64,000 nt of DNA from Paulinella micropora (GCA_009731375.1 BJOX01000230.1:94960-158959); one strand, 5' to 3'. Counted from the stretch's first letter, positions 18,781 to 30,661 are shown. Numbers and translations: made by a program. Notes: a model not told the origin generated them from the letters alone.

Positions 18781-21037
18781 GCCCTGTCGACAGGTCGACT
18801 TGAAAGCACCTCCTACAAGGAAGGTACTACTCAACGAACGTGGGAGATCAGAGATAATCAAAAGCACATATGTGAGACAGATCGTTCACCTGTCTTTGCA
18901 TTTTTGTGTCGTCTCTCTGCTCTCCTACACTCTGTGCAGTCAACCAACACAGTATGTGTCTGGTTTTGTTTGTGTTGGGGAGACCACCTTATCACCCAGC
19001 AAGATCATCCTCTTTGCTGCTCATCGTGCTCTACAAGTGTACCAACATTACCTGGCTTACCCTTGGTGACGTGAAATGTTCACCAACTCGCGCCACGACG
19101 ATCCCCTGTCGCGTCTTCGGGAGCACAAGAGGAAATGTCTGGACCCTTTTATCATCCTGGGAGTGTACCATGGTCTTCTGCCCTCCGAGAAGAAATTCCT
19201 GAAGGAAGTCAACTCCTCTTACTACGGACCTCTCGTGGACTCAATCAACGCAGTTCCGAGAAGATTTATTCACTAATTACTCTGGTGAATATCGTAATAT
19301 TTTAATTGAAGCAGTAAAAGATGAGCAAACTAATTTGCTTCATCTACCATTGGTACCGACATCCTCCCTAAAGTTGATGTGTAATGCGAATATAACAGCT
19401 CACGACATCTACCAGGAGTACCTTGGACCTACAGGCTCTGCAGCTCAACAAGAAGCTCTCTGGAAACAATTGGGTACTCTTATTCCTTTAGAAGAATATA
19501 TTAACCATTTACCAATTACAACTTCGATGCCTGGAGCACCTGGATCACTTTCTGGATTGGTACTTCCAAACCCTGTAAGCACTCCTGTTACCGTGCCCCC
19601 ATCGACCCTGATTGGTACGACTCCAGCAGCAGCCCTGGGAAGTATTCGTTTGGGACCTGCACCGCCGACTTACCCACCGACGATCCCCACTGCCCCAGCT
19701 GCACCATCATCTGCTGCAACATCGTCCCCTGTAGTCACTCCATCGTTGGCCTTTACCCCAGTTGCGATGCCCGAAGGTGCAACAACATTGGCCTCCATCA
19801 GTAGGGTACCTTCGACCGCCCCTGTCGATCCGTTTGCCCGCACTGGAAGTCTAGCAAGAGGAGCGACACCCCTGCCCCTGCGTAACCCGCATCCATCGCT
19901 GGCATCCATCCTGGCAACACGCCCACCTGCCCCGTTGGTCGATCGAGCACTGCCATGTCTGACCCAGCTTTTGCGTCGCCATATCGACCGATACTTGGCC
20001 CTCTTGGACCTCTACCGACCTTTGCAATACAGACGGCAACCTCGACTGATTTGTCAGGTTCAACCCCCACTGCATCGATACCGGCATGCCCAACGCCTCG
20101 TATCTCGCTGGGTACGACATTGCAAGGTAGTAGAATCACGCTGAGCCCTCTCTTCTCCGTTGAGGAAGAAGCTTACCCGACCCTGCTCGCTGGTGATACG
20201 AACCCCTCGGCGGAGGACTGAGGTGGGGCCCCTGTGACAGCAACAACCGGTAATGCAACAGCTGTGACTCCGGCCCTCGCGAGCTCATCATCAAGCTCAC
20301 CCTGGAGTTCAACATCGAGCTCAACGTCGAGTTCGTCTTCAGGCTCGTCAGCTGATCCATCGTCCAGCACGGCGATTGTGACTCAAACCCTGCCACTTCG
20401 ACGGCGAGTGGCCCTCCTGCGACAGCCACACCACCCCCACCATCCACAGGCAACGAGCCCCCCTCATCATCGTCGACAGGAAGGATCCTGCGATCGGCCA
20501 CCCTTACAGGTGTACCACCCCGCACGTTGCGCATGATGACTCGAGTTCGATCTCTCTTCGTGATGACCCGTCCGGCAATCGCGCCGACCATTGAGTCGTC
20601 GTCGCAACTCAAGCCCGCGAACTTGCATCCAATTTGCAGTTGAATAACTTGTCAATGCTTCTGGCATGCAACCGCATCATCGACACGGTGCACAAGTGCC
20701 ACGGGGAGACAAAGCCGCAATGGCCCTCATGGACGCGTACTGGGCTCGTTACATTCGTGTTACCCACGATCGCACCCGCGTTTGGAGCATCATCCCGTAC
20801 ATGCTCATGGAGTATTTCATGGAGTTGTTCAAGGGTCGTCTGGACAAGGGAGACACGAAGCGACCAGCTATGCAAGTCCTCAAACTTCGACGCTTTAAGA
20901 AGGAAAGCCTCGCAGGGTATGTAAATTGTTGCATCATAAGCTACGAAACGGCCCATGCAGCTGGCTACCAGACAGCCGACTTCAACCAAGTCCGCGATGT
21001 GTCCCGGATGCTCACCCCTGAGGAATGTGAACGATGA
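18781..21037 (+). pseudogene. gag region of element 2, fragmented
   Basis: Coding-like text is spread over several frames. 19076-19276 carries KKFLKEVNSSYYGPLVDS. 19335-20144 starts with helical text (AHDIYQEYLG, EALWKQLGTLIPLEEYINHL) and becomes a Pro/Thr/Ala/Ser-rich linker. 20234-20536 is a Ser-rich stretch. 20666-21037 encodes MALMDAYWARYIRVTHDRTR, VWSIIPYMLMEYFMELFKGR and RRFKKESLAGYVNCCIISYE, which has the look of a retroelement gag core (aromatic and Leu-rich helices). No CCHC knuckle is clear. Frame changes between the pieces show it is not functional. Position after the 5' LTR and before protease/RT supports gag. Confidence 0.55.
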
Positions 21038-21359
21038 ACTCGGCACGCCGCCGAGGTACTCAACGTGCTTGGTGTAGGTAGCATGGCCCCGCGACCTCAC
21101 TGACCTTCTACCCTGGACCAACTCCCTCGGCCTCCACGTCATGTAATACTATTGGCCCTGGATGGAAAGTATTACGAAGTCCTCGTTGGCCGGCACACAC
21201 AAGCGACTGCGTGAGCGCCCTCCTCGTCCGACGCTTTCTGCCTCTGCCCGCGACTAAACCGTCAAGGTCGACACTCGCCCGAGGAACAAAAAGCGTAAGA
21301 CGCAGCAGGAAAACAAGGAGTCCAAACGCCCTCCTCGTCAGAAGCGCAAAGCTGACGCC

Positions 21360-21734
21360 ATGTCGATGGCCCAACCAGCTGCATCACCGGATCGTGGACG
21401 CCCCAACAAGCGGACTAAGACGTACTTGGGACTCATTGTCGGTGAATTGCTTTCCCGTGGAGGTGCATGGAAACCCCGTCTACAGGCCAGTACACCATGG
21501 CTCCGGGATTTGGCACTGCATTATACCAACGCTACTCGTTGTAAGTTACCAACACCAGAACGCTGTTTCGCACTTCAGCACTACTTCCACCGACTCCCTT
21601 GCATTGATCCCATATGGCTGAAGATCACTACGACGGACTCTTACTACGACATCCAAAATGTATTAGTGCGCGAACGCAGCTACCTCTGCACGATCGACCT
21701 CCCGCGGAACTATTTCAACCATAGCACTACATGA
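21360..21734 (+). pseudogene. gag/pol junction ORF of element 2
   Basis: A basic N-terminus (DRGRPNKRTKTYL) precedes KITTTDSYYDIQNVLV. It ends TGA at 21732-21734, overlapping the ATG of the next frame (ATGA, 21731-21734). Such an overlap can allow frame-shifting or re-initiation between gag and pol in retroelements. Family not recognised. Confidence 0.45.
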
Positions 21735-23200
21735 ATGGGCGTGACGAAGAATTCTTCGACAATATCCTCCAACACAATTGGCAGGGATTAACGCGAGGAA
21801 TAACAGTCAAGAAAGGTACATGGTCACTAGGAGGCCGAAACAGCATTAACCTTACCAACTACCTTCAACAGTGCCCAAACTGGATCGATCCACAGAATCC
21901 AGACGCCTCCCACTTAAAATGGCCCACTACATTTTACTGGAAGCGATACGACAACGTGGAGTGGATTATAGCTCAAATCGCTATTTATCTTATCGCCAGC
22001 CAGACCGGCAAGCGCTTCAGCCGCGAAATCCACGTAGTCCACCATCCTCCGGGCACCTCCACCTGCGACTATGACATGGTCAACCCGTATTCGCGAGAAA
22101 AACGTTTGAAAGGTTATCCTTCTGGCGTCCCATGCCTTCGCAGACGGATGAACTACCACCCCAATCCCCACATCCGGAGATGGGCCCCGGGGAACGCAGA
22201 ATCGGCACTACCGGTGGATCAACATACAAACACAGGCAGCTGGATCAATCTGAAGGCAGCCGAAACTACAGAACGCCTCCGCAAGTTCTATTGCGAAATG
22301 AAGATGTCTCAGTCGGATCTTCAAGCCGAGGCACTTCTGAACCTGCCCCTCTCGATCCACACGCTGAGTCCACTGGAAACACGCGGACACTACCGCATCG
22401 GCTTCCCCCAAGGGATGTTCATCGACACTGGATTCGACGTGTGCATGATTCCGGATGGACAGACCGGACTACCAGGATCCAGCAACTTCCCGATCGACGT
22501 CGAAATGCGCGACGACGCGGTACTCGCCCCAACTTCCGACGCCAGCTCTAGCAGTTCGAGTTCTAGTAGTTCGAGCTCTAGTTCGGGCCTCACGCCTACC
22601 GGGTTGGGCGAGTCCGGTTTTGACTCGTCGCCGTCGTCGTCTTTTCTCCGGTACGGAGTTGGCGGTCTGGTGTTACAGGCTGTCTTTGAGACTTTAGGTG
22701 GAGTAGGTGCAGGCTGCGTGCTTGCAGTAGTACTCTGTGTAGCGGGTGTCGGAGCGGGGACCGATCCCGAAGTGTTAGCAAGTAGCCAACCACCTGCGGT
22801 CACATCTTCACCGTCATCGTCTTCTTCAACTGCGGCGACATCGCCGTCATCCCACGCCATGCACCTACGTTCCCTGCCAAGACAACAAGCGGAATGGCTC
22901 GAAACGAAGTACGCCCCTCTCGAACCAGCCCCTCAGCCTATCTACCCAGGTATGTTCCGTCTTGCTGCCATCAACCCCGATCTACGAACGGACATGCGCC
23001 TTAAAATTTTGAAGCAGCTCAACTTTTACGCGCACATGGACTGGATTTGTTGCGTCTCCTCTGGTGGACTCAACGCGGCTACAGCCTACCTTACAGACAA
23101 GCTAGACCCGGATCAGCAACGCTACCTCTGGTACAACTTGGCCTATTGGATCGATGTCGGACAACGATCGGGTATTAGCCTTTTCTCCAACGCGAGCTAG
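21731..23200 (+). pseudogene. Element 2 protease-region ORF with Ser run and hydrophobic insert
   Basis: A 489-codon frame. The first 220 residues are Trp/Tyr-rich (WPTTFYWKRYDNVEWIIAQI). Near 22421 lies FIDTGFDVCMIPDGQTGLPG, a DTG that may be a retropepsin active site. It is followed by a run of 14 Ser (about 22545-22590) and a hydrophobic, Gly/Val-rich stretch (LVLQAVFETLGGVGAGCVLA) that could cross a membrane but may be a frameshift artefact. Then comes more ordinary text (MRLKILKQLNFYAHMDWICC, DPDQQRYLWYNLAYWIDVGQ). It lies between gag and RT, where protease belongs. No clear second protease half is seen, so the call is tentative. Confidence 0.5.
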
Positions 23201-24205
23201 ACTTCGACGCCGGTACCCGACAAGATCTTCCAGATGGCCTCTTTGCCTTCCGCGCTTCACGTAAAGCATGCCTTACGCCCCATTTACCATGGTGTATTTG
23301 CACAGCTAAACACTGCGCAGGTAGTAAGCCCTCCGATCTACCTACACATCCATCATTTTGGCTTTCCGCTATCAACCCCAGCCTACACATCTACTTACGA
23401 CGGGAGATCCTTTCGGAACTCAACTACTTCAGCAACTGCGGCCTCATCATCCCGTACTCTTTGGATCGCGCTTTCTTCAACGCATCAGGAGCCATCAACG
23501 GTGTGGCAAGCGTCAAAGAAAAAGAACGCGTTTGGCGGAGACTCGCTGAACTCGTCGTAAAGGGGAAAAATAGTTTGGACCCTATTTGGTGAACGATAGA
23601 TACCGTACCATCACTCAACCGTAACCAGTTCGCCTATAATGCCCCCGACGGCATTTTCGCATGGCAAGCGCTTCACCCCAACAAGACACATCAAGTGTGG
23701 TGCAAGTGTGGCTACGGCGATTGCCTTCACATCGACACTACTGGCGCTACAGGGATACGCAAGCCTGAACCGAAACCAGCTCGACAGCTTTCAACAGTAG
23801 TCTTGGTGGCCACCCCCGCTGAAAGAAGAACCGCAAACACGCGCAACGCGCTAAGCGGACCCGATATCCGCCGGCCGGCGATGGCAAGTATCAACCCGAC
23901 CGGGTATATCGGACCAGCCAACAGGCCCGCACTGCCCATTATGGTCAGACAGCCCCTCGGCCCGTCCAAAACCCGAATTACAAGCCACCTCCGCGTCCAC
24001 AGNNNNNNNNNNCCCGAATTACAATCCACCTCCGCGTCCACAGCATCGCTTTGCGGCCCCAACACAGCGCCGCCGCTTCTACATGTACGCTCGGTCTGGC
24101 ACCGGACACCAGCAGCGATTGAATACCAAACAGGGTCGGGCGTGACCACCAAGTCTGGGGCCCTCTCCAGACATCGCTCTATTCTTACCGCCGGATCCTT
24201 CCACC
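23201..24205 (+). pseudogene. Degraded protease-RT linker of element 2
   Basis: Coding-like fragments in changing frames include WCKCGYGDCLHIDT near 23699, a Cys/His cluster that could be a remnant metal-binding motif. A 10-N gap at 24003-24012 is flanked by a roughly 31-bp duplicated word (CCCGAATTACAA.CCACCTC), so the gap may be a false join. Confidence 0.45.
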
Positions 24206-25613
24206 ATGGCTCTTCCCCACCGGGAAGTCACAGTCTTCGCTGTAAAAGATCCTCCATACTTCGATCCCGCCATGGCGGAACTCGCTGCAACATGCCCGGA
24301 CCCGCGCATGCTTTACTGTACGGCAACTACGGTTAGTGGAACACAGACCACCCCGTGGATTCTCATTTCTGAGAGACTTTGCCGCGACTTTCTAGACAAA
24401 CAGGCCGCCAAGCTTACCGCGCCGCCTGCGCCCAAATACGCACCTGAAGTCGTCAACTCCGACCTCACTGCAGAACAACAACAACTTCTATGGGCCCTCC
24501 TCGGAGAATTCGACGATGTCTTCCAAGATAAAGCAGGTGTCTTCAATCACACTGTCGTGTCGCTCATCCTCAAACCGGGAGCTAAACCAATTGCGGTGCA
24601 ATGCCCAAATTGGACTCCAGCGGTATACCAATACCTCAAAGGTTGGGCGATGGACGTTCTTACAGCTGGCCTCTGGTCCATGGCCTCTGCAAATTGTGCC
24701 TGGGCTTGCCGAGCCTGCCCCGTAGGCAAGTTCGAAGACTTAGCAAAGCAGGTCATCCGCGACATACGCAACGTCTACGACTACCGCGGTGCCAACGACA
24801 ACCTCCACCTGCCTGTGCCAGGTTCACCCAACCCGGATCAATACCGCGAACGCTTCGCGGGATGGCACTATCTCAGTTCTATCGACATGGTCGACGGCTT
24901 CACGCATCTGAGACTCAATCCAGATGACGGTAGCCGCGATATTCTCGCTGTTTGGACACCCTTAGGACTCCTAGTTCCTAATTTTATGCCTCAAGGTGTT
25001 CACCGCGCCCCGGGAGACTTTCAACGCGCTATGGATAAGTCCTTCAACCATTTGGACTTTTGGAATAAATCCGCTTCAGCCTACCTCGACGACGTCACAG
25101 ACGGCTCCGACGACTTCGATACCCATCTTCGCGAGCTCCGATGCATCTTTCAGGCTATGCGAGACTCCGGCCTCCACGGTTCGGCCCGGAAACTACGCTT
25201 AGGCTATCGCGAGCTCAACATTCTGGGCAAACGCTGCAGCAAGAAAGGTATCGCAGCAGATTCCTCCAAGGTCGACGCTATTCTCAAGCTGGCCGACCCA
25301 TCCAACGTTTCTGAAGTCCGATCAGTCTTAGGTATGACCAACTTCATCCAAGCCCATATCCCTGACTATTCCCGATTAGTGGCACCTCTGACCAATCTTC
25401 TCAAATCCACTCACGCTCGGCCCTCCGGTGCCCCTTACCTGACCCGAGATGAGCGGAAATGCATGAAAAAGCTCCGCCGTGTCCTCACTACGCTCCCCAT
25501 TCTGGTAAAGTACGAGCCGTCGCAACGACTCTGCCTCCGGACGGACGCAAGCCAGATCGGCATTGGCGGCGCACTTCATAATGGCCCAGAGCGCAACGCT
25601 CCGGTCATCCAGT
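24206..25613 (+). pseudogene. Reverse transcriptase of element 2
   Basis: The frame reads LLGEFDDVFQDKAGVFNHTV (RT entry), VYDYRGANDNLHLPVPG, WHYLSSIDMVDGFTHLRL, NFMPQGVHRAPGDFQRAMDK, and the catalytic YLDD at 25082-25093 (SASAYLDDVTDGS). The thumb and connection follow (LGMTNFIQAHIPDYSRLVAP), then RNase H starts at LCLRTDASQIGIGGAL. It ends at a TAG at 25613-25615 in the middle of RNase H. This is a Ty3-type RT, divergent from that of element 1 (YIDD, different flanking motifs). The first ATG at 24206 is arbitrary because coding-like text precedes it. Confidence 0.85.
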
Positions 25614-26116
25614 AGTTCTCCCAGAAGCTTACAGACACGCAAACTCGATGGGCGACCTAGTACGTTCGTGAAGCCTACGGCGTCATCTACGGTATTCAAC
25701 AGTGCCGCTACTACATCGATGCCAGCGATCACGAACTTACCATCGTCACATATCACCGTCCCCTTTTGTGGCTATGGCACGCTCACAGCCCCATGGTCGT
25801 CAACTGGGTTTTGGAGCACCTTCAGACGATTCGATTCAAAGTCGAATACCTACCAGGTAAGCAAAACCAACTCCCCGACGGTCTCTCACGTGTCCCTTGC
25901 ATCGCCCCCGGCCAGCCCACCTTGATTGGCGAAGCCGAGGCGACTCTCCAGCTCTTATCCACCATTCCGGCACTCCGAGCAGGCTCCACCCTTTGGTTAG
26001 CAGTTGAAGGCACGCGGCGCTGGATACCCGTCTCAAGTCTCTATCTTGCCGGATCCTCCGCGGCGGCCCCACTCTACGTAGCATTCAAGCCCCATGGGAC
26101 CTGGCCATCGTCATGA
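25614..26116 (+). pseudogene. RNase H C-terminal part of element 2, with in-frame TAGs
   Basis: Reading on through TAG 25613-25615 gives FSQKLTDTQTRWAT, a second TAG, then YVREAYGVIYGIQQCRYYID. After that VNWVLEHLQTIRFKVEYLPG and KQNQLPDGLSRVP appear, the normal end of Ty3 RNase H. Both interruptions are TAG, but frameshifts elsewhere make simple decay the best explanation. Spacer sequence follows to the stop at 26114-26116. Confidence 0.75.
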
Positions 26117-27239
26117 TTCCCTCTGCTGAACGCTCCCCGATGGTCGCCCGCGATATGTTTGCTCTCCGCAAGCCCTTCGCTCTGCTCATGCCTCAAGATT
26201 TGGTTCATTGCGTCCCCGATGAAACTCTTCCACAGACGATCGTCGAGCAATGCCGCAAGATCTTGTTCCTTGACGACAACCTCGTCTGGCTCGTACATGG
26301 ACTTGGAATGGAGCAACACTATATCTATCCTCTCGTTGCTATCGCATGCACAGCGCGTAACACGCCAGCAGATCATCAACGCACAACGACAGGACAGCTT
26401 CACGGCCCCTCTCTGGACCGAAGACGTCATCTCTGTCTCCGCCGGCTCAGCCGAACTGATCCTTCGACAAGGTATCGCAGTCACCGTTGACCCCGATCAA
26501 TCTTCAGTCAAGGTTTATGTCCCAGAAGAGCTACGCCGTCCCCTCATCAATTATGCCCACCTCATGCAGAACCACGCCAAGGCGCCGTCCCCTTTATCAA
26601 GGAGCGCTACATTTGGTTCCGCACAGACGGTACGGATATCATGCATCATGACGTCCTCGCCGTCCTCCGTGACTGCCATTTTTGCCAACTAGTCCACGCC
26701 CGCCTGACCCTTAACCACGGCCGATATTCATCGCTCACATGGACGCATCAAGGACAGGGCATCGGCCTCGACCACGTTCACATCGGCATCCCCGGCGTCA
26801 CCTCTCAGTACATACTGACCATCGTCGATCTTTTCTCGGGATTTCTCCAATTTATCCCATGCGTCTCCACATCCGCGGAAGAAACAGTGGAACTCATCCT
26901 CAATCGATGGGCCTACATCTTTGGTTTTCCGGAATCCATCTTCTCCGATTATCATAGTTCTTTTGTTGGCACGTTGGCTAAACGATTTTGCAGCAGCCTG
27001 CCTCGAATGGCTCACCACCGCGCCCTACTCGCATCATCAACTCGGCTACGTTGAATGCAGCCACAAAGCTATCCGCACGGCTATCCAGTCTCTCCCTAAG
27101 GCAGAAAAGACCAACTGGCCCAGCATCATCCCTTCTCTCTCCTTCGCTCAGAACACATACGCATCTACAACAACAGGCACAACTGCCTTTGAAGGAATGC
27201 TCGCCCGCTGCACATTGGACTTCTTCGACTCCGGAGATT
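26117..27239 (+). pseudogene. Integrase of element 2, frameshifted
   Basis: A finger-like region (LINYAHLMQNHAKA, then CHFCQLVHARL from about 26668) leads into the core: GIGLDHVHIGIPGVTSQYIL (first Asp), FPESIFSDYHSSFVG (second Asp), and after a frameshift near 27000 PYSHHQLGYVECSHKAIRTA (Glu). In the second motif the usual Gly after SDx is His (SDYHSSF), and the usual NGxxER is LGYVECSH. The acidic triad is kept, but the surroundings are eroded. NWPSIIPSLSFAQNTYAST is the usual end of the core. Confidence 0.78.
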
Positions 27240-28109
27240 GTTAATGCCCGCGGTACCGCTTCCAGCGCCGCCCTCGACGCATCACCGACACTGTCCATAC
27301 AGTCGTCCGAACAGATCGCACTGTTGAACAGCGCCCGCACCGCTGTCACAACTCATGTTAGCGCATACACCACCGTTACCCGCGCCCGGTCCGTCGCTCA
27401 AAAGAACAAAGGCCGCCGCAAGGCTGTCAAGGAATGGAAAGTAAACGACACAGTCTCCGTCTACCGTCCCAAGCCTTCCAAGCAAGGCATTCCAGCCTCC
27501 TCCGTTCTTCAGTTCGACGGCCCCTACACCATCGTTGAGCAGGTCAGCTTCAACTGCTTCAAGCTGCGTCATCTCAAGACCAACAAGGTATTGAAACGCA
27601 TCGACCGCTCACACCTCGCTCCGTATACTGCACCCACTGACGGCCTCGCCCCGCTCAACACGGTCGCAGTAGACGATCACGACGACGACTCAGTCAACTA
27701 CACCATCGGCGAAGTCGTAGCATTCATCGATCGCGATCAGGTTAAACTTGGTATCGTTTTAGACGAGGACCCTGAGAACGAGGAAAACGACCTCGTAGTT
27801 CACCAGCTCGGTACGACCTCAGACAAGAACCCTCTCTTCCGTCCCATCTACGAAGACACAAAGGACCAAACATCTATCCAACGCTGTGGTAATCCCTTGG
27901 CCTACTGGAAGCCCCTTCTCTTCGACACAACAAACGATCAAGTCGTTCATCGGCACATCGAGTGGCGCTCTCACAAGACCAACAAAGACAAAGACAAAGG
28001 CCGACTTCCCGCCAGCGTTCTTAAGCGTTTCAAAGGCCCTCTCATCACCGGCGAATCCTTCCCGCTTCATGTCTTCCAAAAAGGTGAACAAGCTACATCG
28101 AAGGAATAG
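27240..28109 (+). pseudogene. Integrase tail and C-terminal module of element 2
   Basis: The frame from about 27240 carries VKEWKVNDTVSVYRPKPS, VLQFDGPYTIVEQVSFNCFK (GPY/F motif) and KRIDRSHLAPY. An acidic linker (DDHDDDSVNYTIG) leads to EVVAFIDRDQVKLGIVLDED, NPLFRPIYEDTKDQ, PLAYWKPLLFDTTNDQVVHR and RLPASVLKRFKGPLITGESF, ending TAG 28107-28109. The layout (GPY/F, acidic linker, small beta-rich part, then F.P.Y.D..W) parallels element 1 and the remnant in element 3, although identity is low. The longer open frame from 26988 is partly an out-of-frame reading of integrase. Confidence 0.7.
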
Positions 28110-28634
28110 CCACCTCAACACTCTCAAGTGGGTTTTACCCATCGTACCGGCTTCACCCGCCACAGCCCAGCACTTTTCCCACTTGGCCCGCCACCGTCCC
28201 TAGACAAGCTACGCCACGACCAGAGTATCCCTATAAGTCCTTGGTCGCCTTTTATGCATGCAGTCAACAACCATCCTCATCGAATCTGAACACCTCAGTG
28301 ATTACATTTGGCATGGCATAATTGGTGCATTAAATTTGGTTCATCTCGGCTGTGCGATACATGGCCACCTAGCTTCCTACGGCTCGACGTCAGCTTTCCG
28401 ATATCAACGCATCGCTACTGCGCCTCAATTGTCTCAGTTCCGCTTCCGCACCCCGATATCCGGCCCCGGCTGATCTCCGTCTACACTGCGCTACACATCG
28501 ACACACTTCTTTTTCATCCTCCTGGGTTTAAAGAGACTTATCTTTCTCTTTTGTCCTACTTTTTTTCGGAGACAAGTCACTGACCAATCGTTAGTCACTC
28601 ACTCTGTACGCAACTCTACTCAACCGTTAGGTCT
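28110..28634. other. 3' UTR of element 2
   Basis: C/T-rich sequence without convincing coding between the end of pol and the polypurine tract. Confidence 0.6.
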
Positions 28635-28649
28635 GGGGGGGGGGGGGAG
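28635..28649 (+). promoter_or_regulatory. Polypurine tract of element 2
   Basis: A run of 13 G followed by AG sits immediately before the 3' LTR, the position of the plus-strand primer for reverse transcription. Confidence 0.8.
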
Positions 28650-29250
28650 CTATCAGACTGAGCACCTTAACGACCGGCCAAAACCTTTACAGTTGATAAG
28701 ACACTCTTTTTGACCGGTTCATTAAATTCTCCTCTGCACGACGTTTCGACTTCACTAACTAGTTTTCGATTCCGTTCAGAAATGATTTCAAACGATCAGT
28801 TCAAAGTTCTTTTTAGCTATTACCATTTTTCCTGTTCGTATTACCTTTTTCCCGAATTCCAAGTGAAAATGTTTTTACGGTAAATTTGTGAACAAGAACG
28901 GAAAAACACAATATCTGACTAGTCCACACGTTGCCAGTCATTTCGCCTTGAGGCTTCCCAAATTGATTTGGAAGTCCAACAACACGACACTATCCGTTTA
29001 TGACTGTTTAACTTGAAGACTCGCGACACTACCCGTTTGAGAACTGGAGACTCACAATCTACGTTCAACCAAGATCGTACTTTGCAACCAAGTCTGCAAA
29101 CAAGTAGAAAACTACGTAAATAAACGAAGTGACCTCTCAGCTTTTTACTGGTATTTCACCTACTCTCAGGAGTTAGGGCTTTTTGCAGCCATAGAGTCTT
29201 TTAATAAGAGTTTGTTATGTATTATCCCTTGGGGTTGTATCCAAACTCAC
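28650..29250 (+). repeat. 3' LTR of element 2
   Basis: 601 bp matching 16455-17066 from CTATCAGACTGAGC to CCAAACTCAC. It is followed by ATAC, the candidate target-site duplication. Confidence 0.87.
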
Positions 29251-29254
29251 ATAC

Positions 29255-30440
29255 CTAACGTAGAAGGGACTCCGTAATCTCCAAGTCAAGGATAACCGAA
29301 CAGACCGGAACATCGGGTAATGCTAGTTTGTATATCGGGTGGGCCGGCATAATCCACTCTTCCCATCGAGCGGCCCTCGTCAGTGTGCGCGAGAAGTCGA
29401 ATCAAGACCAGCCGAACCAAACCGGGATAAAATATGAAAAATTATCTCGAGTGACGGTCGGTGACTAGACCCTTTCCCTCGGATAAAATTGCATCCCAGT
29501 GTTATCCTAAATACACTCATCGTCCCTCCCACCTAGTGTGAGTCTATACTACCCCCGGATAGTTATTGATATTTGAGGCCTCATGATAAATTCCGTTCAA
29601 GTTATGCCTGAGCTTAAAATCCATTGATGCCGTCTTGTTCTCCGTTCCCGGCCGCATCAGTGCCCAAAAGATTTTTCTCGAGTCCCCTCGTGTAAAAGCT
29701 GTCACTTTATGACTGAAAACTGATCCCCCCCCCTATTTCTCCATCACCACGATTTTGCATAAACTCTCTTGTGTACAATCGCTAATATTAATACACTTTT
29801 CAAGTCGCCGCTTGACATCCCCCCTTCCAATACGATTTTGGGGCGAGGGCACTAGCTGTTTTTTTGGNNNNNNNNNNTCCATGAACATAACTCGTCTCAA
29901 GTCGCCGCTTGACATCCCCTCTTCCAATACGATTTTGGGGCGAGGGCACCAGCTCGGAAACTTCTTACGGTTTCAACTTGAGACAGGCACAAGACCGGAT
30001 GCTATTATATTAATGTTACCAGCATTAAAACTGACGTGAATGACGTCACGTTTCTGGTTTTGCTGCACCGACCCGGCCGGATCATCCGGGATGTGTTGGC
30101 CGCTAGGCAAATAATTCGAATCCACTCAAGTAACGGTTGCCCAGCAAATCCTAAATTTGATTATTCTACCGTGGCCTAGCTATCTATCTAATAACGCTGC
30201 CTACCTATTAATATCTAACTTTCTGTCTATCTAAATCTCTGATTAATTCACTTTTCCTCCTCTCTTCTACAAAACACGCTTAATCGAAAGGTAGGGCCCC
30301 GATGAGAGGAAAGAAGGAAGCTCTATGAAAAGCAAGCGCTCTTCAAAAGAAAATTCGTTCAGTGCAAATAAGGAAGCTAAACAAGAGAAACGAGAAGAAG
30401 TATTAACACAGGGGGGAAGGCAAGTGAAAACAAGATAAGA
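29255..30440. other. Unique non-coding sequence with duplicated gap flanks
   Basis: No coding frame is convincing. The 10-N gap at 29868-29877 is flanked by two copies of a roughly 57-bp sequence (from TCAAGTCGCCGCTTGACATC, at 29801 and 29897), so the gap probably joins overlapping contig ends. This is the last sizeable unique stretch before the simple-sequence region. Confidence 0.6.
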
Positions 30441-30453
30441 GAAGAAGCAGAAT

Positions 30454-30457
<4 letters not shown>

Positions 30458-30497
<40 letters not shown>

Positions 30498-30630
30498 CAG
30501 ACAGATAGCAAACGCTATCTGTTACGCGAGGCGGAGTTGGCGCAGCGCTCACGCATGTCGCGCACCCACCGCTACATAGATACATGTACATACATACATA
30601 CATACCTACATACCTACCTACATACATACA

Positions 30631-30661
<31 letters not shown>

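Larger units (their letters stand above)
16451..29254 (+). mobile_element. LTR retrotransposon 2 (Ty3-type), with nested element
   Basis: Two similar LTRs (16455-17066 and 28650-29250) enclose a plus-strand gag-pol and a polypurine tract. The 4-bp word ATAC lies immediately outside both (16451-16454 and 29251-29254), a candidate target-site duplication. With those borders the LTRs run CTATCAG...AACTCAC instead of TG...CA, so the ends are provisional. Coding is broken by frameshifts and in-frame stops throughout. Element 3 is inserted into the leader, adding 1662 bp. Confidence 0.85.

Noticed and set aside
25613-25660. Reassigned TAG stop codon
   Set aside because: Only two cases, in an element with many frameshifts; the other frames here end in TAG as expected.
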